Assembly (NCBI GenBank): GCA_021613535.1 | Contig: CP075493.1 | Coordinates: forward strand, 4,526,001-4,590,000 | Length of the DNA stretch: 64,000 nt | Reading direction: 5' to 3' | Source: Adineta vaga | Taxonomy: Eukaryota; Rotifera | In this document: piece after piece, positions 54,838-64,000 of the stretch | How positions within the stretch are numbered: the stretch's first letter is position 1 | How the letters are laid out: each line of letters begins with the position of its first letter | The notes under the pieces: generated by a model | The model's input: the letters and a program-made list of their open reading frames with translations, nothing else | Database searches by the model: none | Told to the model about the DNA's origin: nothing | Program-made: the position numbers and the translations under genes

Positions 54838-57800
54838 TCAATCAAAAAAGTCAAAAATTTGAATAATTGTCATTGAATTGTCCTTCTCAAATGGTACACA
54901 TTCTTGTAGAAATGTAAATAAATATTTTATATTCACACGAACATAGACAATTGTTTGGTTTTTGTCCACCGGATTTTTATATTCAAATACAATATCAAGG
55001 TTTGATCGTTGTTTTAACCATAGAAGACGTTCAGTATTATTATTGTTAATCGTTATTTCAATTTGCATTGATTCAGTTACATTTGATATCGATATAAGTT
55101 TGATTTTTGATTGATGAGAAGCTAATTTTTTCAATATAGATGTAAAACTACCATGGCGAGGTACGCGTACAGCGTAGAGACCATCTTTTGATAACTTTTG
55201 TATATCATCAATATTTTCATCAATACTTTGTTTAAAATCAAAATTATCATCAATATTTTCAAGAATCAGTTGTTCATATTCAGGTTCCAATCGAATACCG
55301 CCAACATATCGAATAAGAAAAGAAACAATTGATAATTGAATAAATGCTCCTGTTAATAAAATACCAACAACACTATTCATAAGAAATCCAGTTGAAGTCA
55401 AAACAGCTTTTTTAAAACCATATTTTCCAATAGCTAATTCTGTTTCTGTGCGAAATAATGACCAATAAATCGAAAGAAATTTGATAAACGGAAAGAAAAA
55501 GAATGGAGTATGATTTAAATAGTGTCCAAATTGAGTAGCTATACGCACAACTAACCATTCACATGGTCGATAATAATTTGATTCAGGTGAAGCTTTGATT
55601 TGATGAAAATTTACATTTTCAGTTATTTCATTTATATCATTTGTATTCATTTTTTCTTCACGTTCGGGTTTACGTACAACAATCATAATATCATCTGTCG
55701 GATCATCTTCCTGTTCATTGTAAACGAATGTATCTTGAAAACCAGCTTGTCTTAAACAAGAACGCCATTGTTCAATAGTACGAAATGCTCGTATTTCATT
55801 GATTTCTGATTCATAATCAACACGAGTAACTGCATTGAAAACCATATGTGCAACATCTAATAATGGTTTAAGTTCTTCGTATGCATGATGTTCTCGAAAG
55901 AGAAATAAACCATTTGGACGAAGAATTCGATGAATCATTTGAAAATAAATCTTCAATTGATCTTGTGGTAAATGATGTAAACCCATATAACAAACAACAA
56001 GATCAATTGATTCACTTGGAATAGGTACATCAGTTAGATTCGAAAAATTATATGGAATAAAAGTACCAATTGAAAAGAGACTATTTCGTTCAACAATATC
56101 TGTTAAACGTTCACGTTCATTCACAATATAAACACGACCATCTTTTATTTTCAATATTTGACGTAATTCATTAATACATCGACCACCATCACCAATACTA
56201 ACGATATCTTTAATCTAAATAAAATACAAGAAAAAAAAACATTCAAAGGATAAAACGATGAACAGTATTTACCTTTCCACAATATCCTAAATGTTTGAAA
56301 ATTGTAATCTGCTGTCTTAACATATCTTTAATTTGCGATCGAAGTTGACGAATTTGTTTAATAATTGCAAATATTTTTCGCATAAAAGCAAACTGTCGTG
56401 TTTTTAACGTATGTTCTAATTCTCGATAGATATCATGATCATTTTTATTCATTGGATTTCTTACAGCTCGATTGACATAATTGAAAATTACATGAGCAGG
56501 TTCAGCATTGAAAACTGTACGAAGAAATTTACGAAATTTTTCTCGGAAAATTTCATCTGTAATCACTCGATGAAATGAATTCATTCGACGTTGTTCAACA
56601 ATAACAAATTCATCAGTCAATAATTCGATTTCTTTCGATTGTTGATCATCTCTACGAAAAGAAGTATCTCGTTCAGGTCGAAAATTTTCATACCAATCAT
56701 TTGAAAACAATCCAATGGGATCATAAGTATGTTTTTTTTCGAAAAATTCTGCAAACATTGGATATGCTTGAAGAATTTGTTCATAGGAATAATGTTGTCG
56801 ATAAGGAAGATAGAATGTTCCATGACATTGAAAAGCTAATTGAATTAATTGTTGATGAATATCTTTTACTTCATGATCACCGAGGTCATTACGTTTAATT
56901 CGAAAATAGAAAACAAATGCATAACAATCATTTCGTTGTGCATAGGCAAGAAATGTTAAATCATCTTTCTTAACAAATCGTATGGTTAAATTTAATAGAA
57001 AGACATTATCATAGTGCTTTTGAAGTATTGGTATTAATTGAGTATACCATTGATGAAAATAATCTTTAGGAATGAAATATTCTTGAAGAATAAATGTATC
57101 ATCATAATATGTTAGAGGTTGATAGAGTAATGCCATTGGTTTAGCTGATTCGTACATGGTAGTATTTCGATCGGTTGAATAAGTTAGATCTAATGGTTGA
57201 GCAGCGATTTTTTCTAATGCAAAACGTATTCGACGAAATGGACGATGTTGAGCAAGATAAGTGTAGATTAAATGTTGACGTGGATGCATTACACGTGCTT
57301 CATCACATAAATCAGCAACAGTACCTGATGTTCCTGATTCTTGACGAAAAACAAACATTAAAATATTATTTGGACGAACAAGATCTACACGAGCTATTTT
57401 AATTTCAATCGTTGGATCATTGAGAAAATCTTCATAATATGTTGAAAATTGATCAGACTATTGATGACAGAAAACATAAAAAGACATCTCTTTTCTAATA
57501 GAAAGTTTCTACCTGTAATCGTATATATTCTAGTGAAGTTTTCACATTTGCTACTGTTTTTAATCTTAATCTTGTAATAATTCCAAAAAGTCCATAACCA
57601 CCAATCATTAATGAAAATAATTCCGAATCTTTTTCTCGATTACATTCATTTTTCTTTCCATTCATATCAATATATTCAATACTAATAACTGATTCATACA
57701 TAGCATAATCAGACGTTATACCATGAGCATTGACTGATATAGTTCCAGCTACACTAAATGTACAATAACTTTGCATGACGACAGGTGATCGACCATAGGA

Positions 57801-58913
57801 ATTCAATTTTTTAATCACATGTGTCCATGTTGCACCAGCCTCAACGAGAACTTCTTTCGTTGATTCATCATATTCAACACGATTGAGATATTTCAAATCA
57901 CAAACATAATCTCGTCTATTTCGCTTTCGAGATGGTAATGTTTGTCCACCCATGGTATGTGCTTGTCCACGAACTGATATTGTTCGATCTTGAGATTTAG
58001 CTTGGCAAATTAAATATTCGATATCATTTATTGTACGAGGATAGAATAATGAATAAACTTGAGTTTCATTTAAACGTGAAACATCATCGAGTAGAATTTC
58101 ACCGGTAAAATCTAAATTAAACTTTGATTTCGACCAAAACCATTGATAGAATTGATAGAAACAGATGAAGATAATTATCAAACCTATAATCGAACGATTA
58201 GTTAAAAAATAATAAACTCCAATCGAAACATTTGGAAATAATCGAATCATTGTATTCAATACAATTAAACTAAGTACAGATAATGGTGTAGGAATTGTAA
58301 TCATCAGATATTCTCGAAGAATTGTCATTTGTTTTGTAAATATTTTCAGAAAACGTTTGGAAATTCGATAAGTTAAACGATTGGTTAATGATGTATAAAT
58401 ACCAAGTAAGAAGAGAATAATTGTCATCAAAGTTGAATAACGATGAAGAGTTAAACTTTTACGAATTTCTTGCCAATATCCAATTTGAACGACTGTTTGC
58501 GGAGATCGTTCATCATTATCATCGTCACCGGTATTGAAAAATGTGAATGAAAATAGAGAGAATTTAAAAATAAGAATTAATATATAAATAAAAACGGGAA
58601 CTTCAATAATAGTTGGTTTTCGCATAAGTGATTTTATTACTTTTCGAAAAATATCCAAGCATTTTTGAAGTGATGTAAAAAATTTTGGTATTCCCAATAA
58701 ACAAATAAGAAGAATTAATGTTGTGGCAAGAGTATTGATTTTCCATAGATGGAAAATATATGAAAAATATTGAATAATATTCAAAAAATCCAAACGAAGT
58801 AATATTCGAAAAAGTTGATAAAACCAATCCGAAAGACAAACTACTGCCAAGGCATAGGCGATATACATTTTTTCAGCACGATTTTGTACCATTGGTTTTA
58901 TATTTCTCTCCAT
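54838..58913 (-). CDS. Membrane FAD-dependent oxidase fused to a SAM methyltransferase
   Basis: Exons 58913-57513, 57457-56273 and 56214-54838 give 1,320 residues. Residues about 10-260 hold several TM helices. Residues about 280-860 form a VAO/FAD_binding_4 oxidase: PP-loop SVRGQAHTMGGQ (His319 could bind FAD covalently), SVAGTISVNAHG, IGGYGLFGIITR, and a C-terminal half like aldonolactone/sugar oxidases. From about 863 a class I methyltransferase follows (VSIGDGG, IDLVVCYMGLHHLP, RILRPNGLFLFREHH). The last 200 residues include another hydrophobic helix and a domain I do not recognise. The introns are 55 and 58 bases, the first placed in the oxidase, the second at the border to the methyltransferase. 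Bacterial ancestry is likely (inference); substrate unknown, possibly a lipid or sterol-like molecule. Confidence 0.85.
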
Positions 58914-59583
58914 ACTTTTGACGATTGTTAGCTGTCAAATGTTTTTTACCAATATTTAAGTATATTCTTGCACAATCATAAGGTAAGGTAATTACTGGAG
59001 GAGAAAGAAAATAAAAGCATGTGTGTGATTCAAGGTTATTGTATTCCGTCGTTGCTGTGGTTGCTTGAATATAATAACACCGATTTCATCAAGCAGAAAA
59101 AAATTATAAATAGGGCAAATGTTTTTCTTTCGCGAGTTTCTTCAAACAACACGCGTTGAATAAACAATGTGAATGTTCTATATGATTGAAAGAATAAAAT
59201 CGATGGATATACTTTAGCAACAAAACAACTATTGATTCATACGTAGAATAATACCAACAGAAAAAGAAATGGAATGGAAGAAAAACAACACATTTATGAC
59301 GTGACTTATTTTTCTCAATCGAATGAAACAGTAGATACTCATGATTATAGGACTATATCTTTGTTGTTATAAATTTCAGTATAATAGGAGCATCATTTCG
59401 AATATCTGATGAATAATGTTGCGATTTATCCAATAAAATTAAAATAAAAAGTCCATCTGTTGAAGTTTGTGTTATGGGCCATAGTTAAGTACTTCTATTA
59501 TTATTGAACACGTTCAAATCAGTAGAGAAGATCTTCCTTTGATCGTCCTTGAATAAATGATCAATTGTTTTCTCGTACAAACA
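58914..59583. other. Intergenic
   Basis: No gene recognised; contains the promoter side of the FAD/methyltransferase gene. Confidence 0.45.
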
Positions 59584-59626
59584 TTATCGAACAAAGATTA
59601 TAGACTCGATAAGTTCTTCATCCATA

Positions 59627-60040
59627 TCAACGCCAATTATGTTCATCATCATCTGTTGATGGTTCACTATCTTTAAATCGATCCGATACTCGTGGCGTAT
59701 CATTATTATTGTCATTGATGTTTCGTCTTTCAAATTTTCGATTATGTTAATAAACAATCTGCACATTATTGTTATTATTTAAATCAATTCGAGTTAATTG
59801 AAAATTTGTTAAGGCATATATGACATGATATTCCTCGTCGATCTGTATAGATGTGCGGAGATTCAAAGCACGTGTGATTATTTCACAATGAATTGCATTT
59901 GAAGTCATTTGAATTCGATAGAATTTCTTCATGATAGAGCTCCTCTATATATTCTAGCTGGTTCTTGCACAACAGTTTTATTAGTAATCCTTAGAATAAT
60001 ATTTTCAGCTTCATCGTATAGCGAATATGTAAACTATAGT
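59627..60040 (-). pseudogene. Sema/plexin-like gene remnant
   Basis: Two coding-like stretches in different frames: FTYSLYDEAENIILRITNKT followed by QEPARIYRGALS and a stop, then FYRIQMTSNAIHCEI and QIDEEYHVIYALTNFQLTRI. After a TAA the same frame resumes as an acidic disordered tail (DSEPSTDDDEHNWR). The last motif resembles the end of a plexin Sema propeller, where a strand pair of this kind precedes the PSI domain. No start or intact frame exists, so it is a decayed fragment. The family call is tentative. Confidence 0.3.
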
Positions 60041-60159
60041 GGAAAGAAAATATCACCGACAATTTAATAAAAGATTTTATTTAGCTTCCTGTAAAAAGTA
60101 CAAAATATGTTGTAAGATCAGCTATGATTCATATATATGAATTCAATGAAATGAAATAT

Positions 60160-61043
60160 TTAAGGCTTAAACCAAATAGGTCGAATCTTCATTTCTGTTG
60201 TCTTTAATGAATAATGAGGGCCTTTAAATGTTCTCCAGTTCACTCCCGCAGCATATATTGTTGGATGATGTCCTCGTAAGTAACCACCGTTCAGGTTTGA
60301 ACTATGACATGAGCCATACCACCATGCTCCGTTATATACTTGTGCGCAAGAACTAGTATGAAGATCGTTATCTTCATCTTTAGTGGAAAATCGCTTGCCA
60401 CTGTGAATAAGTAATGAATCCCCCGCATCTCCCTTCACGAACGATTCTAATGCCAGCCGATACTTGTCTAATTCGTTCGAGACTCGAAAGCTGTAGTACT
60501 GAGCATAACGTTTCTGCCCATCAAAATCTTCGAGATCAACACGTAATTGATATCGATCTTGATTAGTCAACATTGCTAACCGATCGTTTCCTAACCAAAA
60601 TTGTCGATGAAGATCACCAAAACCTCGTTTATATTCAAGCCATGTTCGATAAAAGTCTTCTTGAGGAACAAAATCACCTCGTTTTTGAAAAACTATCCAT
60701 CCACCACCATCTGTATCCATATCACACAACACCATAAATGGCTTTCCTATTATTTCAATAGAATATTATATTTATGAGTACGATATGAAGGATTATATAT
60801 ACCTTCTCTTGGCCAAATCTCGTAGACACCAGTTGGTGCATGTTGATTCGATGCTTGAGCATTGCGATAAACAGCTGCACAATCTTCTGGATAATCACTT
60901 AAATATTGATGATCATTCGATTTAAGTTCAATAACGTTTGAATGATTGAAAACGAGACCACGTGATAAGTCAACATTAATATCATATCCATTTACCAATC
61001 CAACAAGTGTTACGAAGAGTACAATAATATGTTTTAGCTGCAT
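60160..61043 (-). CDS. Secreted fibrinogen-related protein (FReD lectin)
   Basis: Exons 61043-60803 and 60746-60160 give 275 residues. The ATG at 61043 begins an ideal signal peptide (MQLKHIIVLFVTLVGLVNG); an in-frame ATG at 61085 would bury it. The FReD starts near CAAVYRNAQ and contains VLCDMDTDGGGWIVFQKRGD, WLEYKRGFGDLHRQFWLGND, a Ca-site-like region (SGKRFSTKDEDND), SSCAQVYNGAWWYGSCHSSN, YAAGVNWRTFKG and KTTEMKIRP. FReDs such as ficolins and tachylectins bind acetylated sugars and act in innate recognition. The key Cys pairs are present. No collagen or coiled-coil stem is seen. Confidence 0.93.
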
Positions 61044-62369
61044 TTTTATTTTAAAATAATGATACGATGATGTTGTTTTCGACATTATATATATGCATAC
61101 ATATGACTCATATCTTTATATCTGTTCGATCATGATTACTGAATTATTTTTATGCTATGTCGTCGAAATTGCTTTGTGTGTACACAGGTGATATGTGGTT
61201 GCTAGGAACGCAAGAACGTTTTTCAGAGATAAATGATTATCGTATCTTCTAATATCCGTTTTTCATGAAAACGAATAAATCTTAAACTATTGATAAGCCA
61301 AATGAATATATTCTCATCAAGGAAAAAAACTTTCTACAATACATAGTTTCGCTGAATGAGATATACGCATCATTTTATTCACAAGATGAAAAGGCTGTTA
61401 TTGAAATTTCTTCAGAGAGTTTTGACTGAATCGATTTACTTATCAAACAAAATAGATCTTGCATTTTCGATAAAGGATGGGAAGTACTGATGTAAAGAAA
61501 TTATGATAGATATTGTCATTAAGGAAGCTATTCAAGAAAAAATTCATCAGTTTAAACCAATAACACCACGAGCATAAATTAATTAAAATGTAACTGAAAA
61601 AAGAACGCCATATCTATTTATATCAATATGAAAAAGAAATGAGAACAGGTAATTGCTTTCATAGCGAAGGAAATATCTTTTTTCGGCGAAACTTAATCAT
61701 TGTTTAAGACTGATGAAAAAGATTAAAATAGAGCTTTGTCACATGAATTGATATTTTGTTTTTTATTAAAATTTTAAATCTGGATCATACCATGAGTCAT
61801 CTTGTCAACAAAACAATCATATACGTTCGTGCAATTCGAAAGAGACTTCGTTTTCTTCATTTGCGTTTTCTATATATGTTAGTCGAGCATAGTTTCGAAA
61901 TTTAAAAGATACGAAAAAGGAAAATCATTCGCAAACGCTATCAATAACTTGAGTTGATTGATTCACGCGGAATGACACTTAACACTCCCCAAAACTGACG
62001 ATAAGAATATCACGGACATCTTTTCTCTATTAGTTTCAGTCAAAATAAAAAGAATAGGGTCTTAACATCATCTTAAGTAAAGATTCTATTTCAATGTCGT
62101 ACGATTATTTGTCGGAAATTCCCATTCAATTTATATTTCTCATCCTCAACATTTACTCCGGTATTTTTGATTCTTTTAGTATTCTATTACTCGAACTGTA
62201 GTAGATTTACATCAAAGCACATTCGCAGACATCAATCTCTTTTCGATATCATTTGATCCTTTTTCTGTAATTGACTTTCATCATGAAAATATATATAAAT
62301 ATATAAATCAGACAACGATCGATAACAGGACTCAGAATTGATGTGAAGAAGAAGAAGAAGGTGTTATCA
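61044..62369. other. Long intergenic region between divergent genes
   Basis: 1.3 kb, AT-rich. A TA-rich stretch lies just upstream of the FReD gene (about 61084-61100). No other gene or repeat recognised. Confidence 0.5.
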
Positions 62370-63412
62370 ATGCAACGAAGTACGATTAATCTTGTAACGT
62401 TTGCTATTGTTTGTAGTTTATGGTTACTAGCAAAGTGTGATGCACAGCCAAGTAAGTTCATTCTATGACTATCAGAGTTCATTGATGTGATGTATATATT
62501 CTAGAAAATGAAGTAGATTGCAGTCAATTTGTTAATGATGAAGATATTCTTCGTCAATTACCATTTCCTCTTGTGGACCATTCATACGAATTTTCGCAAA
62601 ATCATAGTAAGGTAGAGATGTATGAAAATACAAGTGATGTCCGTGGTATTTCCATCTACAAAGAAAAAGTTGTTCCATCTAGTATTTATTGTTTGTCGAA
62701 ACTTGAAAAATTAGAAGTTTATCAAACACCGTTTGAAAATGGTAATGTATCCGTGATTGTTGTCGTAAAAGAGGAGTATAACTAATTTTGTTTTCATCTC
62801 GTTGTGATAGACATTGTTCCTGATGCATTAGGCAATCTGGAAAATCTTGCTCAATTGATTATTTTCGATGTAAAGATTGCGAAATTGACTGAAAAACTGG
62901 CAACGCTACGAAATATGATTATGTTAACACTCATTCAGTGTTCATTAATTTATGTACCAAATCTCAGCAATTTGCAACAATTAGAATCTCTTTCCTTGGA
63001 TAAAAATAATTTGTCACATGTTGATGGTATAACTGGTGTTACAGATCTAATGCTCGAGAATAATCAATTCAAACAAATTCCCATGACACAAGATCCAGAT
63101 CGATTAATGGTACTCGCTATGGGTGATAATCCATTAACAAGTGCTGCACCTATTATGTCGTATAAGAATCTCGAGTGGATCTTTTTGAATAATGCAACAA
63201 TAACATCAATTCCAGCAACGATTGATAAATTGCGAAATGTGGAATATCTTCGTTTATCTAATAACAAACTCACTCGTCTACCAACAAATATTCTGAATCT
63301 TCGTCGTTTGAAAGAGTTGACTATCGAAAACAATTTAATTGCAAAAAGAGATGTTGAATCAATTCGTCAATCATTCAAAAGATCACATCCAAAATTGAAA
63401 CTATTGTCTTGA
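62370..63412 (+). CDS. Secreted leucine-rich repeat protein, three exons
   Basis: Exons 62370-62451, 62505-62741 and 62811-63412 give 306 residues. The signal peptide is MQRSTINLVTFAIVCSLWLL, ending near KCDAQ. A Cys-containing N-terminal cap (DCSQFVNDEDILRQL and IYCLSKLEKLEVY) leads to LRRs of the typical 22-24-residue kind: LGNLENLAQLIIFDVKIAKL, LQQLESLSLDKNNLSHV, LRNVEYLRLSNNKLTRLP, LRRLKELTIENNLI. No TM or GPI signal. LRR proteins of this size bind proteins outside the cell; the partner is unknown. Confidence 0.85.
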
Positions 63413-63562
63413 TAATAAGACTGTTTTTCTTTGAAAAAAATGATCAACTTTATCATCTGAATAAAATAACTACAAACATAGAAAAAGTCAGAATCGCAAA
63501 TATACCAAAAAACGGTTATCTAACGAATACTCTACTGTCTTCAGAGATATCTTACATTAAAG

Positions 63563-64000
63563 TTATAGAGATAAAACCGTATGTTGAAGAAATACAATAA
63601 AAATAGAATAGAAAAGAAAACTAGATTTAAAACTTATAATACATCCTTTATTTCCAGTATATTGATTTTTACAAGTACCATTCGTGCGACCATTATTAGC
63701 ATCCGAAGGACATATTGATTGATATTGATTTTGACAAGCTTGTGTACAAGTTATCGACGTACATGGAGTTGCTGAGACATCACCTACGTAAATATTCGGT
63801 AAACAATCACGACCTGATTGGCAGCACACACATGAACATGTCGTGCCAACAGAAGATCCGGTAACTGTATTTACGGATGTCGTTGATGTTGTTGTCGTCG
63901 TTGATATCATTCCGAGACATGTGCCAATGGTTTGTCCTTTTTGCTCCCCAACACATTGATTTGGATATTGAGCATTACATGAAAGACTACATGAACTTTC
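63563..64000 (-). CDS. Cys-rich surface protein, 5' end outside window
   Basis: The frame is open from the right edge to TAA at 63563. It has two similar Cys modules (SSCSLSCNAQYPNQC and TCTQACQNQYQSIC), a Thr-rich linker (STTTTTSTTSVNTV), and a CSCVCCQSGRDC motif. It ends in a hydrophobic segment (FLFYSIFIVFLQHTVLSL) without a charged tail, which fits a GPI-anchor signal. Repeats of this sort are common in bdelloid secreted proteins; function unknown. Confidence 0.65.
   Translation of the reverse strand, partial: ESSCSLSCNAQYPNQCVGEQKGQTIGTCLGMISTTTTTSTTSVNTVTGSSVGTTCSCVCCQSGRDCLPNIYVGDVSATPCTSITCTQACQNQYQSICPSDANNGRTNGTCKNQYTGNKGCIISFKSSFLFYSIFIVFLQHTVLSL

Noticed and set aside
54680-54862. 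Lys-rich plus-strand frame
   Set aside because: AT-driven composition, overlaps the end of the FAD/methyltransferase gene.

Overview
The window looks like nuclear DNA of a bdelloid rotifer (class inferred; genus not determinable by eye). The evidence is AT-rich, gene-dense sequence on both strands, very short introns (mostly 49-75 bases, GT-AG), and gene families typical of bdelloids: FG-GAP and kelch repeat proteins, F-box/LRR-like proteins, diverged rhodopsin-type GPCRs, and type II membrane proteins with Ser/Thr stalks. Next to clearly metazoan genes (nicotinic receptor subunit, ABHD6, IAP, 4EHP, TMEM254, FEM1, fibrinogen-related) lie intron-poor genes of bacterial or fungal type.

Layout. 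0-6.4 kb: kelch protein (cut by the left edge), secreted beta-helix protein, 11-exon nicotinic-type receptor subunit. 8-13 kb: ABHD6-like lipase, B-box/SPRY-like protein with a one-base frame break, F-box-like gene with an in-frame TGA. 12.9-19.3 kb: 1,540-residue type II membrane protein with 28 FG-GAP repeats, and a two-BIR/RING IAP. 19.3-23 kb: mostly non-coding, with a gene fragment and a foldback repeat. 23-32 kb: a 943-residue intronless fusion of four lipid-enzyme-like domains, a nucleoside hydrolase pseudogene, a cyanophycinase-like peptidase and three unrecognised proteins. 32.4-36 kb: closely packed minus-strand run MsrB, TMEM254, 4EHP (eIF4E2), GH88 glycosidase. 36-46.6 kb: six-TM protein, GPCR, F-box-like protein, mucin-stalk membrane protein, RBR ubiquitin ligase, FEM1-like ankyrin protein. 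47-50.7 kb: two mucin-stalk genes sharing a terminal exon that differs at only two positions seen. 51-64 kb: TMEM272-like pseudogene, second GPCR, a 1,320-residue membrane/FAD-oxidase/methyltransferase fusion, a probable plexin-type remnant, fibrinogen-related lectin, secreted LRR protein and the end of a Cys-rich protein.

Two strands of biology stand out. First, the acquired-type genes (943-aa fusion, 1,320-aa fusion, GH88, cyanophycinase, beta-helix, nucleoside hydrolase) suggest imported lipid, polysaccharide and polymer chemistry. Second, four genes pair a cytoplasmic head and one TM helix with an extracellular module (FG-GAP propellers or jelly-roll-like domains), as if scaffolds and displayed domains were exchanged.

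Exon models were built by hand. The multi-exon models of the nicotinic receptor, ABHD6, FG-GAP, MsrB, 4EHP, GH88, FAD/methyltransferase, FReD, RBR, LRR and the 40.7-42.5 kb stalk gene each sum to a whole number of codons. No rRNA, tRNA, CRISPR array or autonomous transposon was recognised.
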